In this document: positions 1 through 7,151 of the stretch, piece by piece
How the letters are laid out: each line of letters begins with the position of its first letter
Numbering within the stretch: position 1 is the first letter of the stretch
The notes under the pieces: model-generated
What the model saw: only the letters and a program-made list of their open reading frames with translations
Databases searched by the model: none
What the model was told of the DNA's origin: nothing
Made by a program: the position numbers and the translations under genes
Origin: Rhodanobacter_A agri
Lineage (GTDB): Bacteria > Pseudomonadota > Gammaproteobacteria > Xanthomonadales > Rhodanobacteraceae
Direction of reading: 5' to 3'
DNA length: 64,000 nt
Assembly (NCBI RefSeq): GCF_044904705.1
Contig: NZ_JADIKL010000004.1
Span: forward strand, 186,001 to 250,000

Positions 1-39
1 GTACGCGAGCACGGCGAACCGGCGGGGGCATCGGCATGA
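1..39 (+). CDS. sufC: SufC C-terminal end (partial)
   Basis: The first 13 codons of the window read through V-R-E-H-G-E-P-A-G-A-S-A to a TGA that overlaps the sufD start codon in the form ATGA. The position directly before sufD, with translational coupling, fits the ATPase of the SufBCD scaffold, which is the usual upstream neighbour. The 12 visible residues carry no diagnostic motif, so the name rests on gene order alone. Confidence 0.6.
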   Translation, partial: VREHGEPAGASA

Positions 40-1340
40 GCCAGCCGGCGCCCGTGCCGTTCGTCGCGTCGCTGCTGGACGCGCCGTTGCCGGCCAGCGG
101 CATCGCCTGGCTGGATGCGCAGCGCCGCGAACACCGCGACGCCTTCGCTGCCGCCGGCCTGCCCGATACGCGGATGGAGGCGTGGAAGTACACTGCGCTG
201 CGTGCGCTGGGGCAGCGCCGCTACGCCGCCGGCGATGCGCAGGCGGCCATGCGTGCGATCGATCCTGCCGCTTTCGCCTTGCCCGGTGTCGACGGGCCGC
301 GGTTGGTTTTCGTCAACGGCACGTACCGCGCCGATCTTTCCATGCTGGACGACCTGCCGGCGGGGCTCACGCTGCAGCCGCTGTCGCAGGCGCTGCGGCA
401 GGACGCCGAGCCGCTGCGTTTCGTACTGTCGCGCCATGAGCCGGAACAAGGCGATGCCTTCGTGCGGCTCAATGCCGCGCTGGCCGCCGATGGCGTGATG
501 CTGAAGGTGGTGGCCGGCGCGAAAATCGCGGCGCCGGTGCATCTCGTGTTCCTCGGCGCGCCTGCCGAAGGCGAACTGGCCTGGCACCTGCGCCATGTGA
601 TCGAGCTGGGCGAGGGTGCCGAACTGGCGCTGGTGGAACACCACGTCGCCGACGGTGAGCAACAGCACTTGGGCACCGCGGTGGGCGACATCATGCTGCG
701 CGACGGCGCGGTGCTGCGGCACGTGCTGTACCAGCAGGCGGCGACGGGCAGCACTCTGATTCGGCGCAGCAGGCTGCACCTGGGTGCCCGGGCGCAAGCC
801 ATGCTGCACGTGCTGGAACTGGGCGGTGCGCTGGTGCGCCACGAGTTGCGCGCCGAGCTGGTGGGCGATGGTGCGCGATTGGACACGCGCGGTGTGTTCA
901 TGCCGCATGGCCGCCAGCACATCGATACCCAGCTGGCGATCCGCCACCAGGCGTTGAACACCGCGTCCGATTCGGTCTGGCGCGGCGTGGCCGACCAGCG
1001 CGCGCGCGGCGTGTTCCGTGGCGCGATCCTGGTGGCGCCCGGCGCCGACGGCAGCGACGCCAGCCTCAGCAACAAGAACCTGCTGCTGTCCGCGCAGGCC
1101 GAGATCGACACCAAGCCGGAACTGGAAATCTACGCCGACGAGGTGAAAGCCGCGCACGGCGCCACCGTGGGCCAGCTCGACGAGCGTTCGCTGTTCTACC
1201 TGCGCTCGCGCGGCATCCCGCAGGCCGAGGCGCGCGCACTGCTTACCGCCGCGTTCTGCCGCGCGATGCTGGACGACCTGCCGAACGTGGCCTTGCGCGA
1301 ACACCTTGCCGGCTTGCTGGCGGCCCGACTGCCGGACTGA
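36..1340 (+). CDS. sufD: Fe-S cluster assembly protein SufD
   Basis: SufD pairs with SufB and the ATPase SufC in the cytoplasmic scaffold that builds iron-sulfur clusters. The 434-residue product has the family's right-handed beta-helix character in its middle and C-terminal parts. It also shows the signature stretch around residues 325-390 (GVFRGAILVAPGADGSDA, then SNKNLLLS, then AEIDTKPELEIYADEVKAAHGATVG), where SufB/SufD proteins are most conserved. The ATG overlaps the preceding stop codon, which fixes the start. sufS follows after about 40 bp, so sufC-sufD-sufS is one transcript. Length and motifs are normal. Confidence 0.95.
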   Translation: MSQPAPVPFVASLLDAPLPASGIAWLDAQRREHRDAFAAAGLPDTRMEAWKYTALRALGQRRYAAGDAQAAMRAIDPAAFALPGVDGPRLVFVNGTYRADLSMLDDLPAGLTLQPLSQALRQDAEPLRFVLSRHEPEQGDAFVRLNAALAADGVMLKVVAGAKIAAPVHLVFLGAPAEGELAWHLRHVIELGEGAELALVEHHVADGEQQHLGTAVGDIMLRDGAVLRHVLYQQAATGSTLIRRSRLHLGARAQAMLHVLELGGALVRHELRAELVGDGARLDTRGVFMPHGRQHIDTQLAIRHQALNTASDSVWRGVADQRARGVFRGAILVAPGADGSDASLSNKNLLLSAQAEIDTKPELEIYADEVKAAHGATVGQLDERSLFYLRSRGIPQAEARALLTAAFCRAMLDDLPNVALREHLAGLLAARLPD

Positions 1341-1383
1341 CGCCAGCCGCCCGCAGGCTGGGAAAACACGGAATCCACCGACG

Positions 1384-2628
1384 ATGAATGCACAAGCCAG
1401 CACACCTGCCACCTTCGACGTCCAGCGCGTCCGCGCGGACTTCCCGCTGCTCGCGCGTACGGTGCACGGCAAGCCGCTGGTGTACCTGGACAATGCGAAC
1501 ACCAGCCAGAAGCCGCGCCAGGTGATCGAGGCGGTGGATCGCCACTATCGCGAGCACAACGCCAACGTGTCGCGCGCCGTGCACCTGCTCGGCGAGGAAG
1601 CTACCGCGGCCTACGAGGGCGCGCGCGACGCGCTGGCGCGCTTCATCAACGCACCGTCGCGCAACGAGCTGGTGCTTACCTCGGGCACCACGCAATCGGC
1701 CAACCTCGTGGCCTACAGTTTCGTGTTGCCGCGGCTGAAGCCGGGCGACGCGATCCTCAGCACCACGATGGAGCACCACGCCAACATCGTGCCGTGGCAG
1801 ATCGTGGCCGCGCGCACGGGCGCTACGGTGAAGGCGGCGCCGATCGACGAGCGCGGCGAGCTGATCGTGGAGAAGTTCGTCGAGCTGCTCACGCCGGAGG
1901 TGAAGCTGGCCTGCGTGGGTCATGTCTCCAACGTGCTGGGCACGGTGAACCCGGTGCGTGAACTGGCGAAGGAATGCCGCAAGCGCGGCATCCCGCTGTT
2001 CGTGGACGGCTCGCAGGCGGTGCCGCACCGGCCGGTGGACGTGCAGGCGCTGGGCTGCGACTTCTACGCGCTCACCGGCCACAAGATGCTGGCGCCCACC
2101 GGCACCGGCGCGCTGTGGGCGCGCAAGGAACACCTGGACGCGATGCCGCCGTTCTTCGGCGGCGGCGAGATGATCCGCGAGGTGAAGTTCTCGGGCACCA
2201 CGTTCGCCGAGCCGCCGCACCGCTTCGAGGCGGGCACGCCGAACATCGCCGGTTTCGCCGGTGTCAGTGCGGCGATCGGCTATTACGAGTCGCTGGGCTT
2301 CGAGGCGATCCGCGCCCACGAGCGCGCCTTGCTCGACCATGCCACCGCGCGTTTGCGCGAAATCCCCGGCTTGCGCATCGTCGGCGAGGCGCAGGAGAAG
2401 GAGCCGGTGATCTCGTTCCTGGTCGATGGCGCGCAGGCCACCGACCTCGCCACCTTGCTCGACCTTGAGGGCGTGGCGGTGCGTTCCGGCCACCACTGCG
2501 CGCACCCGCTGATGCAGTTCTACGGCGTGCCGGCCACGCTGCGCGCCTCGCTGGCGTTCTACAACACGCACGAAGAGGTCGACGCTTTCGTGGCGGCCTT
2601 GCTCAAGGTGCGCCAGTTGCTGCGCTGA
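1384..2628 (+). CDS. sufS: Cysteine desulfurase SufS
   Basis: This is a PLP-dependent enzyme that takes sulfur from cysteine, forms a persulfide and passes it to the SUF scaffold. The ATG at 1384 is chosen because the product (414 residues) then matches the usual SufS length; an in-frame start at 1306 would add 26 unsupported residues. The PLP lysine is K234 in TGHKMLAPTG, and the persulfide cysteine is C372 in RSGHHCAHPL. HH131-132 and D208 with H180 fit the cofactor pocket. The early motif reads YLDNANTSQKP, where most relatives have alanine at the position of N39, and the lysine loop has ML in place of the common YG. A short hairpin (CGGCAC/GTGCCG, 2636-2652) follows the stop. No SufE or SufU gene follows in the next 3 kb. 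Confidence 0.95.
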   Translation: MNAQASTPATFDVQRVRADFPLLARTVHGKPLVYLDNANTSQKPRQVIEAVDRHYREHNANVSRAVHLLGEEATAAYEGARDALARFINAPSRNELVLTSGTTQSANLVAYSFVLPRLKPGDAILSTTMEHHANIVPWQIVAARTGATVKAAPIDERGELIVEKFVELLTPEVKLACVGHVSNVLGTVNPVRELAKECRKRGIPLFVDGSQAVPHRPVDVQALGCDFYALTGHKMLAPTGTGALWARKEHLDAMPPFFGGGEMIREVKFSGTTFAEPPHRFEAGTPNIAGFAGVSAAIGYYESLGFEAIRAHERALLDHATARLREIPGLRIVGEAQEKEPVISFLVDGAQATDLATLLDLEGVAVRSGHHCAHPLMQFYGVPATLRASLAFYNTHEEVDAFVAALLKVRQLLR

Positions 2629-3103
2629 TACTCATCGGCACCGGGTGTGCCGCCGCGCAGCGACGAGCCGCTCGATGGGCGACCGCCGCCGCCAGAGGGC
2701 CAGCGGCTGCAACGGACCGGGTGCAACCAAGGCGGTGTCGTGCGCATCTCTGTTGCCGGAGGTGTTGATTTCGGCGTGGCCGATTCGCAGGGCGCGACGG
2801 GGAAGAAACCTGCCCCGGGTGTTGCGGAGGTGCTGGCGACGCAATTTCTCCGCGGGACCCGCGGCGGCGTCTGCGCAACCGGTGTACTGGGGCTGGCTTG
2901 ATCCGGTGCGTGGACGGGAGCGCCGTCACGCCGGGCGCAGTGATCGTGCTGTTCGGAGCTTTCCGGGCTGAGATCGCCGGATTCCTTGATGGTCGCGCGG
3001 TGCTCCAACCAGGCAACGGCGACTTTCCCTTTGTTCAAGACCAGCCGCTCGGCCGCTGCCGCGCGGCATGTGGACGGCTGTGCCTGCGTCCGGAGGAGAC
3101 TGT
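2629..3103. other. 475-bp intergenic region without a supported gene
   Basis: Short open frames occur on both strands, but none has a ribosome binding site, recognisable product or normal codon pattern. The stretch contains a hairpin just after sufS (2636-2652) and a 15-bp palindrome CCGCGGGACCCGCGG near 2851-2865. The end holds the ribosome binding site GGAGGAG at about 3091, which serves the next gene. It may be decayed coding sequence, but no parent gene could be recognised. Confidence 0.5.
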
Positions 3104-3466
3104 ATGCGCTGGTGTTTTCTCGCCTTGTCGTTGGTTTGCCCGCTGGTCGTCGCCGCGGCGCCGGAAGACTTGCGTGTCGTCAGGGTCATCAACGACACGC
3201 GCACCCAGATCGTTTCGTTCGCCGTGGCCTCCGCCGGCAGTGGCCACTGGCGCACGATCGAATTCACTCGGCGACCGTTCGACTACGGGCTGGTCTTCAC
3301 CCTTGCCTGGCATGACGGCGATGGTTGCCTGCGCGATTTCCGCACCATGCTGTCCGACGGCCGTCGCATCGACGCCCGCGGCTTCGATCTGTGTGGACCG
3401 GATACCGCGTATTGGCCAGGCCGGTTTTTCCACCACGGTCGCCAGGTCGAAATGCCGAGGCTGTGA
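3104..3466 (+). CDS. Small secreted protein of unknown function
   Basis: The 120-residue product begins with a clear signal peptide: MRWC, a hydrophobic stretch LALSLVCPLVVAAA, and a likely cleavage after AAA near residue 19. The mature part of about 100 residues has two cysteines (in DGDGCLRDF and FDLCGPD), which could form a disulfide in the periplasm, and is rich in Arg and aromatic residues. The start is supported by GGAGGAG about 8 bases upstream; an in-frame upstream start would bury the signal sequence. I do not recognise a family. It stands alone between sufS and the acyltransferase gene, both more than 170 bp away. Confidence 0.65.
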   Translation: MRWCFLALSLVCPLVVAAAPEDLRVVRVINDTRTQIVSFAVASAGSGHWRTIEFTRRPFDYGLVFTLAWHDGDGCLRDFRTMLSDGRRIDARGFDLCGPDTAYWPGRFFHHGRQVEMPRL

Positions 3467-3639
3467 GCGATGCTGCTCGGCGGTGCATCTCGTCGACAGC
3501 GCTACGATCTGGAAAGGTGGGCGCTTGTTCCCGAACGCAACACGCAGGAACCCTGGGCCGGCCTGCTCGCATGCAAACCACCCGTAGTGACGCGGATCGT
3601 GCATGATGCGGTTCGCTCACTGTTTACCGCCGGATCTTC

Positions 3640-4515
3640 ATGCCCGTTTTTATCCGCCTGCCATTGGTCATTGGCTTGCTGGCAGGCAATACGCTGTTGC
3701 ACAGCCTTGCCCTGTTCGTGCTGACACTGTGCAAGCTGGTGTTGCCGCTGCCGGCCTGGCGCCGCGCGCTGTCGCGTGGCCTGGTGGCGATCGCGGAGAG
3801 CTGGATCGGGGTCAACAACGCGCTGTTCGAGCTGTTCACGCGTATCCACTGGCAGGTGGACGGCCTGGACGGCCTGCGCCGCGACGCCAACTACCTGGTG
3901 CTGGCCAACCACCAGAGCTGGGTGGATATCCCGGTACTACAGAAAGTCCTGAACCGGCGCATCCCGTTCCTGCGCTTCTTCCTGAAGAGCCAGCTGATCT
4001 GGGTGCCGCTGCTGGGACCGGCCTGGTGGGCGCTGGATTTCCCGTTCATGAAGCGCTATTCGCGGGAAACCCTGGCGAAGCACCCCGAACTGGCTGGTCG
4101 CGACATGGCGGCCACGCGCCGCGCCTGCGCAAAGTTCCGCCAATTGCCGGTGTCGGTGATGAACTTTGTGGAGGGCACGCGCTTCACGCCGGCCAAACAC
4201 GATGCGCAGGATTCGCCCTACCGGCACCTGTTGCGGCCGCGGGCCGGTGGCGTGGCCTTCGTGCTGGATGCGATGGGCGATGGCCTGCAGGCGATCCTCG
4301 AGGTCGCCATCGTTTACCCCGGCGGGCCGTGCAGCATGCTCGACCTGATCGGCGGGCGGGTACGCGAGGTCCGGGTAAGCCTGCGCCAGTGCCCGATCGA
4401 GCCCGGCTTGCGCGGGGACTACGAGGGCGACGAAGCCTATCGCCAACGATTCCAGAGCTGGGTCAATGACTTGTGGCACGAGCAAGATGCGCGGATTGGG
4501 CGTCTGCTGGGATAA
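3640..4515 (+). CDS. PlsC-family acyltransferase (YihG-like)
   Basis: This is a membrane-bound acyltransferase of the lysophosphatidic acid acyltransferase group, which moves an acyl chain onto lysophospholipid. The N-terminus has a membrane anchor (residues about 5-35). The catalytic H-X4-D motif is NHQSWVDIP near residue 90, and the acceptor-binding motif is FVEGTR near residue 173. At 291 residues, with an EGTRFTPAKH motif and a long C-terminal part, it looks closer to E. coli YihG than to PlsC itself, so its natural substrate is open. It reads alone, with 173 bp of non-coding sequence before it. The ATG at 3640 precedes the anchor directly. Confidence 0.85.
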   Translation: MPVFIRLPLVIGLLAGNTLLHSLALFVLTLCKLVLPLPAWRRALSRGLVAIAESWIGVNNALFELFTRIHWQVDGLDGLRRDANYLVLANHQSWVDIPVLQKVLNRRIPFLRFFLKSQLIWVPLLGPAWWALDFPFMKRYSRETLAKHPELAGRDMAATRRACAKFRQLPVSVMNFVEGTRFTPAKHDAQDSPYRHLLRPRAGGVAFVLDAMGDGLQAILEVAIVYPGGPCSMLDLIGGRVREVRVSLRQCPIEPGLRGDYEGDEAYRQRFQSWVNDLWHEQDARIGRLLG

Positions 4516-4720
4516 TCTTGCGGGTGCCGCGTGCGCGACTGAATACCGCGTGAGGCGGTAAAACCGGCGTTATGCCCGCCATCGGGTAGGGCGCGGTAAG
4601 CTTGTCACGGCGGTGACGCCATTGTGAAGGCAGACATGGAACTGCCTGGAAATCGGTCGAAGGGGTGGAGGATGACGCTGGATCGAGGCCAAGCTAATCG
4701 GATTCGCGCGGGGCTTGCCC

Positions 4721-5338
4721 ATGGGTGAGACGATGCGCCCATCGACGGGAACGAGCCAGGCCGCCGGCCGGGGCGCGTTGCAGGCCATCGCGCGGATGTC
4801 GTCCACCCGGACGAATTACCTGGTCGGCCAGGCCGCCGATTTCGTGGTCAGTCTCGCCTTGCTCGGCTCGGCGTTCTGGTATGACCACAGTCGCCCGCTG
4901 CAAGCCGTGGCGGTGGTGTTGCTGGGCCTGTTCATCTTCAGCTTCATCGAGTACGCCTTCCACCGCTGGCTGTTCCACGGGCCGGTGCCGCTGTTCGAGC
5001 AAGGCCACACCCTGCATCACGAAAAGCCGCTGGGCTACGATTCGCTGCCGTTCTTCTTCCCGCCGGCGGTGGTGCTGCTGCTCGCGGCAGTGCTGGCGCT
5101 GGTCGTGCCTACGGCGATCGCCTTGCTGCTCTCCGGCGGGATCGCGCTGGGTTACGCGATGTACGGTTTCAGCCACCTGATCATCCATCGCCGCCGTTTC
5201 AACCACCCGCTGGCACGCAAGTGGGCGGCGGTGCATCACGTGCACCATCATCATCCGGGCAAGAACTACGGCGTGACCTCGCCGCTGTGGGATTTCCTGC
5301 TGGGCACCTGGTACGTGTCCAAGAGCAAGGTGAGGTAA
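4721..5338 (+). CDS. Fatty acid hydroxylase / sterol desaturase family protein
   Basis: This is an integral membrane di-iron enzyme of the fatty acid hydroxylase superfamily. The iron-binding histidine boxes are all visible in order: HRWLFH, HTLHHEK, HLIIHRRR and HHVHHHHPGKNYG. They are spaced between four hydrophobic segments, and the end reads SPLWDFLLGTWY as in related hydroxylases. The product is about 205 residues from the ATG at 4721; in-frame TTG (4715) and ATG (4733, 4796) starts are also possible. The substrate cannot be read from sequence; a lipid acyl chain or a carotenoid-like compound would fit. The gene ends 31 bp before the convergent lpxH. Confidence 0.85.
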   Translation: MGETMRPSTGTSQAAGRGALQAIARMSSTRTNYLVGQAADFVVSLALLGSAFWYDHSRPLQAVAVVLLGLFIFSFIEYAFHRWLFHGPVPLFEQGHTLHHEKPLGYDSLPFFFPPAVVLLLAAVLALVVPTAIALLLSGGIALGYAMYGFSHLIIHRRRFNHPLARKWAAVHHVHHHHPGKNYGVTSPLWDFLLGTWYVSKSKVR

Positions 5339-5369
5339 TTTCCGCACCCGTCCCCGATCGCGAAGATCG

Positions 5370-6098
5370 TCAGGCGGGCGGCAGGCCGCGCAGTTCCACG
5401 CCGTCGGCGTCCACGTGCAATACCGAGCCTTGTTCGTACCAGTCGCCCAGCACGATGCGTTCGGCGGGCTGGCCGTCGAGCGCGAGGCGATGGATCGCGG
5501 GGCGATGGGTGTGGCCGTGGATCAGCCGCGTGGTGCCGGCCTTGCGCATGGCATCCGCCACGGCGTCGGCATTGACGTCCATGATGGCTTCCATCGTGTT
5601 GCCGGTATGGGCGCGGCTCTCCGCGCGCGACTTCGCGGCGAAGGCGCGGCGCGCTTCCAGCGGCATGGCGAGGATCTGCGCCTTCCATGCCGGCGTGCGC
5701 ACCTGCTTGCGTACTGCCTGGTAAGCGAGGTCGTCGGTACACAGCACGTCGCCGTGCATCAGCAAGGTGGGGCGGCCGTACAGCTCGTGCACGGTGCCGT
5801 CTTCAAGCAGTTCGAAGCCTGCGCGTCGGGCGTAATCCTCGCCGAGCAGGAAGTCGCGGTTGCCGACCATGAAATACACCGGCACGCCGGACTCGCACAC
5901 GGCACGGGTGGCGGCGGCGATGCGTCGCGGCAGTTCCGCGTCGTCGTCGTCGCCGATCCAGGCTTCGACCAGGTCGCCGAGGATGTAGAGCGCGTCCGCG
6001 TCGCGCACCTCGTCGCTGGCGAGGTAATGCTCGAACAGTGCGGTGATCTGCGGCCGGCTGTCGTCCAGGTGCAGGTCGGAGATGAACAGCGTGCTCAT
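5370..6098 (-). CDS. lpxH: UDP-2,3-diacylglucosamine pyrophosphatase LpxH
   Basis: LpxH cleaves UDP-2,3-diacylglucosamine to lipid X and UMP, the fourth step of lipid A synthesis, at the inner face of the membrane. The 242-residue product carries the calcineurin-like metallophosphatase motifs in order: DLHLD near residue 8, GDLVEAWIGDDD near 41, GNRDFLLG near 79, HGDVLCTDD near 114 and HGHTHRP near 195. Length and motifs are typical. The start codon overlaps the stop of the upstream cyclophilin gene by four bases, so the two are translated from one transcript running right to left. Confidence 0.95.
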   Translation of the reverse strand: MSTLFISDLHLDDSRPQITALFEHYLASDEVRDADALYILGDLVEAWIGDDDDAELPRRIAAATRAVCESGVPVYFMVGNRDFLLGEDYARRAGFELLEDGTVHELYGRPTLLMHGDVLCTDDLAYQAVRKQVRTPAWKAQILAMPLEARRAFAAKSRAESRAHTGNTMEAIMDVNADAVADAMRKAGTTRLIHGHTHRPAIHRLALDGQPAERIVLGDWYEQGSVLHVDADGVELRGLPPA

Positions 6099-6799
6099 CG
6101 ACCCTGCGCCGGCTTGCGGGCGCTGCGTTTCGCGGGTTTGGACGTTGCGGCGGGCACGATCGGGGCCGGGGTGCTGGCCGCGACGGCAGGCACCGCCTCT
6201 CCGACGACCTGGGCGCTTTCGATCACCACCAGCGGGTTGGGCACGTCGGCGGCGAACGGGCCGATGCCATGGGTAGGCAGGGCGGCCATCTTGTCCACTA
6301 CGTCCATGCCCTTGACGACTTTGCCGAACACCGCGAAGCCCCAGGTGAGGCTGCTCTGGTTGCCCACGAAATCCAGCCGGCGGTTGTCGACCAGGTTGAA
6401 GAAAAACTGCGAGGTGCCGGAGTTCGGATCGGCGCCGCGCGCCACGGCGACGGTGCCGCGCAGGTTGGACAGGCCGTTGTCCGCTTCGCTGGCGATCGCC
6501 GAGTGGGTGCGCTTCGGTTGCAGCTCACGCGTGTACAAACCGCCCTGGACCAGGTAGCCGGGGATCGCGCGGTGGAACACCGTGCCCGCGTAGAACCCCT
6601 GGCGGACGTACTGCAGGAAGTTGGCCACGCTCTTCGGCGCCTTGTCCGGGTACAGCTCCAGCGTGATGTCGCCCTGGGATGTGTGCAGCACCACCTCCGG
6701 GCTGGTCGCAGCGGCGGCCGGCTTGGCGTCTTGCGCCTGCAGCACGGGTGCGAGCAAGGCGGCGGACAGGAGCAGCAGGGCGAGCTTGAGCTTAGGCAT
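6095..6799 (-). CDS. Periplasmic cyclophilin-type peptidyl-prolyl isomerase
   Basis: The product catalyses cis-trans isomerisation of proline peptide bonds. The start at 6799 gives a signal peptide (MPKLKLALLLLSAALLAPVLQAQ) and so places the enzyme in the periplasm; the upstream in-frame ATG would add ten residues before it. The cyclophilin core spans about residues 34-190, with FHRAIPGYLVQGG and GTSQFFFNL in the active-site region. The usual core tryptophan area reads TWGFAVFGKVVKGMDVV. A proline, alanine and lysine-rich tail of about 35 residues follows, which is not part of the fold. It lies upstream of and overlaps lpxH. Confidence 0.9.
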   Translation of the reverse strand: MPKLKLALLLLSAALLAPVLQAQDAKPAAAATSPEVVLHTSQGDITLELYPDKAPKSVANFLQYVRQGFYAGTVFHRAIPGYLVQGGLYTRELQPKRTHSAIASEADNGLSNLRGTVAVARGADPNSGTSQFFFNLVDNRRLDFVGNQSSLTWGFAVFGKVVKGMDVVDKMAALPTHGIGPFAADVPNPLVVIESAQVVGEAVPAVAASTPAPIVPAATSKPAKRSARKPAQGR

Positions 6800-6880
6800 G
6801 GCAATCGGCGCTTCGGACTGTCCGCGCATGATACGCGGCCACGCCGCTGCGTGTGCCTTCGGAGTTCAGAAGTGTCTGAG

Positions 6881-7094
6881 GAGTGCGGCCATGGATGGCC
6901 GCGGGTGGCGCTAGGTAAGGGCGAGAGCTTGAAGCTTGCGGCCAGCTGTCTCCCTGCGGCGATTCCGGACGAATCGCACCCGTGCCGGAGTGCGGCCAAG
7001 GATGGCCGCTGGTGGCGCAAAGCAGGGGCGAGAGCTTGAAACTTGCGGCTAGCTGTCACGCTGCAGCGATTCCGGACGAGTCGCCCCCGTGCCG
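6881..7094. repeat. Tandem 107-bp repeat, two full copies
   Basis: Copy one starts at 6881 and copy two at 6988; the head of a third begins at 7095, giving an exact 107-bp period. Each unit starts with GAGTGCGGCCA and a palindromic core GGCCATGGATGGCC (copy two has AAGGATGG). A moderately variable middle follows, then GCGATTCCGGACGAATCGC, itself a near-palindrome, and CCGTGCCG. The units lie between the end of ppx and the start of the cyclophilin gene, so this 351-bp gap (6800-7150) also holds the cyclophilin-lpxH promoter, which I could not pin down. Another copy of this type lies at 33901-33999. Confidence 0.85.
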
Positions 7095-7095
7095 G

Positions 7096-7151
7096 AGTGC
7101 GGCCACGGGGCCGCCCGTTTGATCCTCGCGATCAGGGACGATCGCAAAAAC
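7096..7151 (+). repeat. Repeat head with alternative tail, abutting ppx stop
   Basis: The sequence starts with the same AGTGCGGCC head as the 107-bp repeat but then switches to a different tail: GGCCGCCCGTTTGATCC, then GCGATCAGGG and GATCGCAA. The same head and tail occur inverted at 19045-19102. It ends exactly at the ppx stop codon (7151-7153). Confidence 0.75.
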
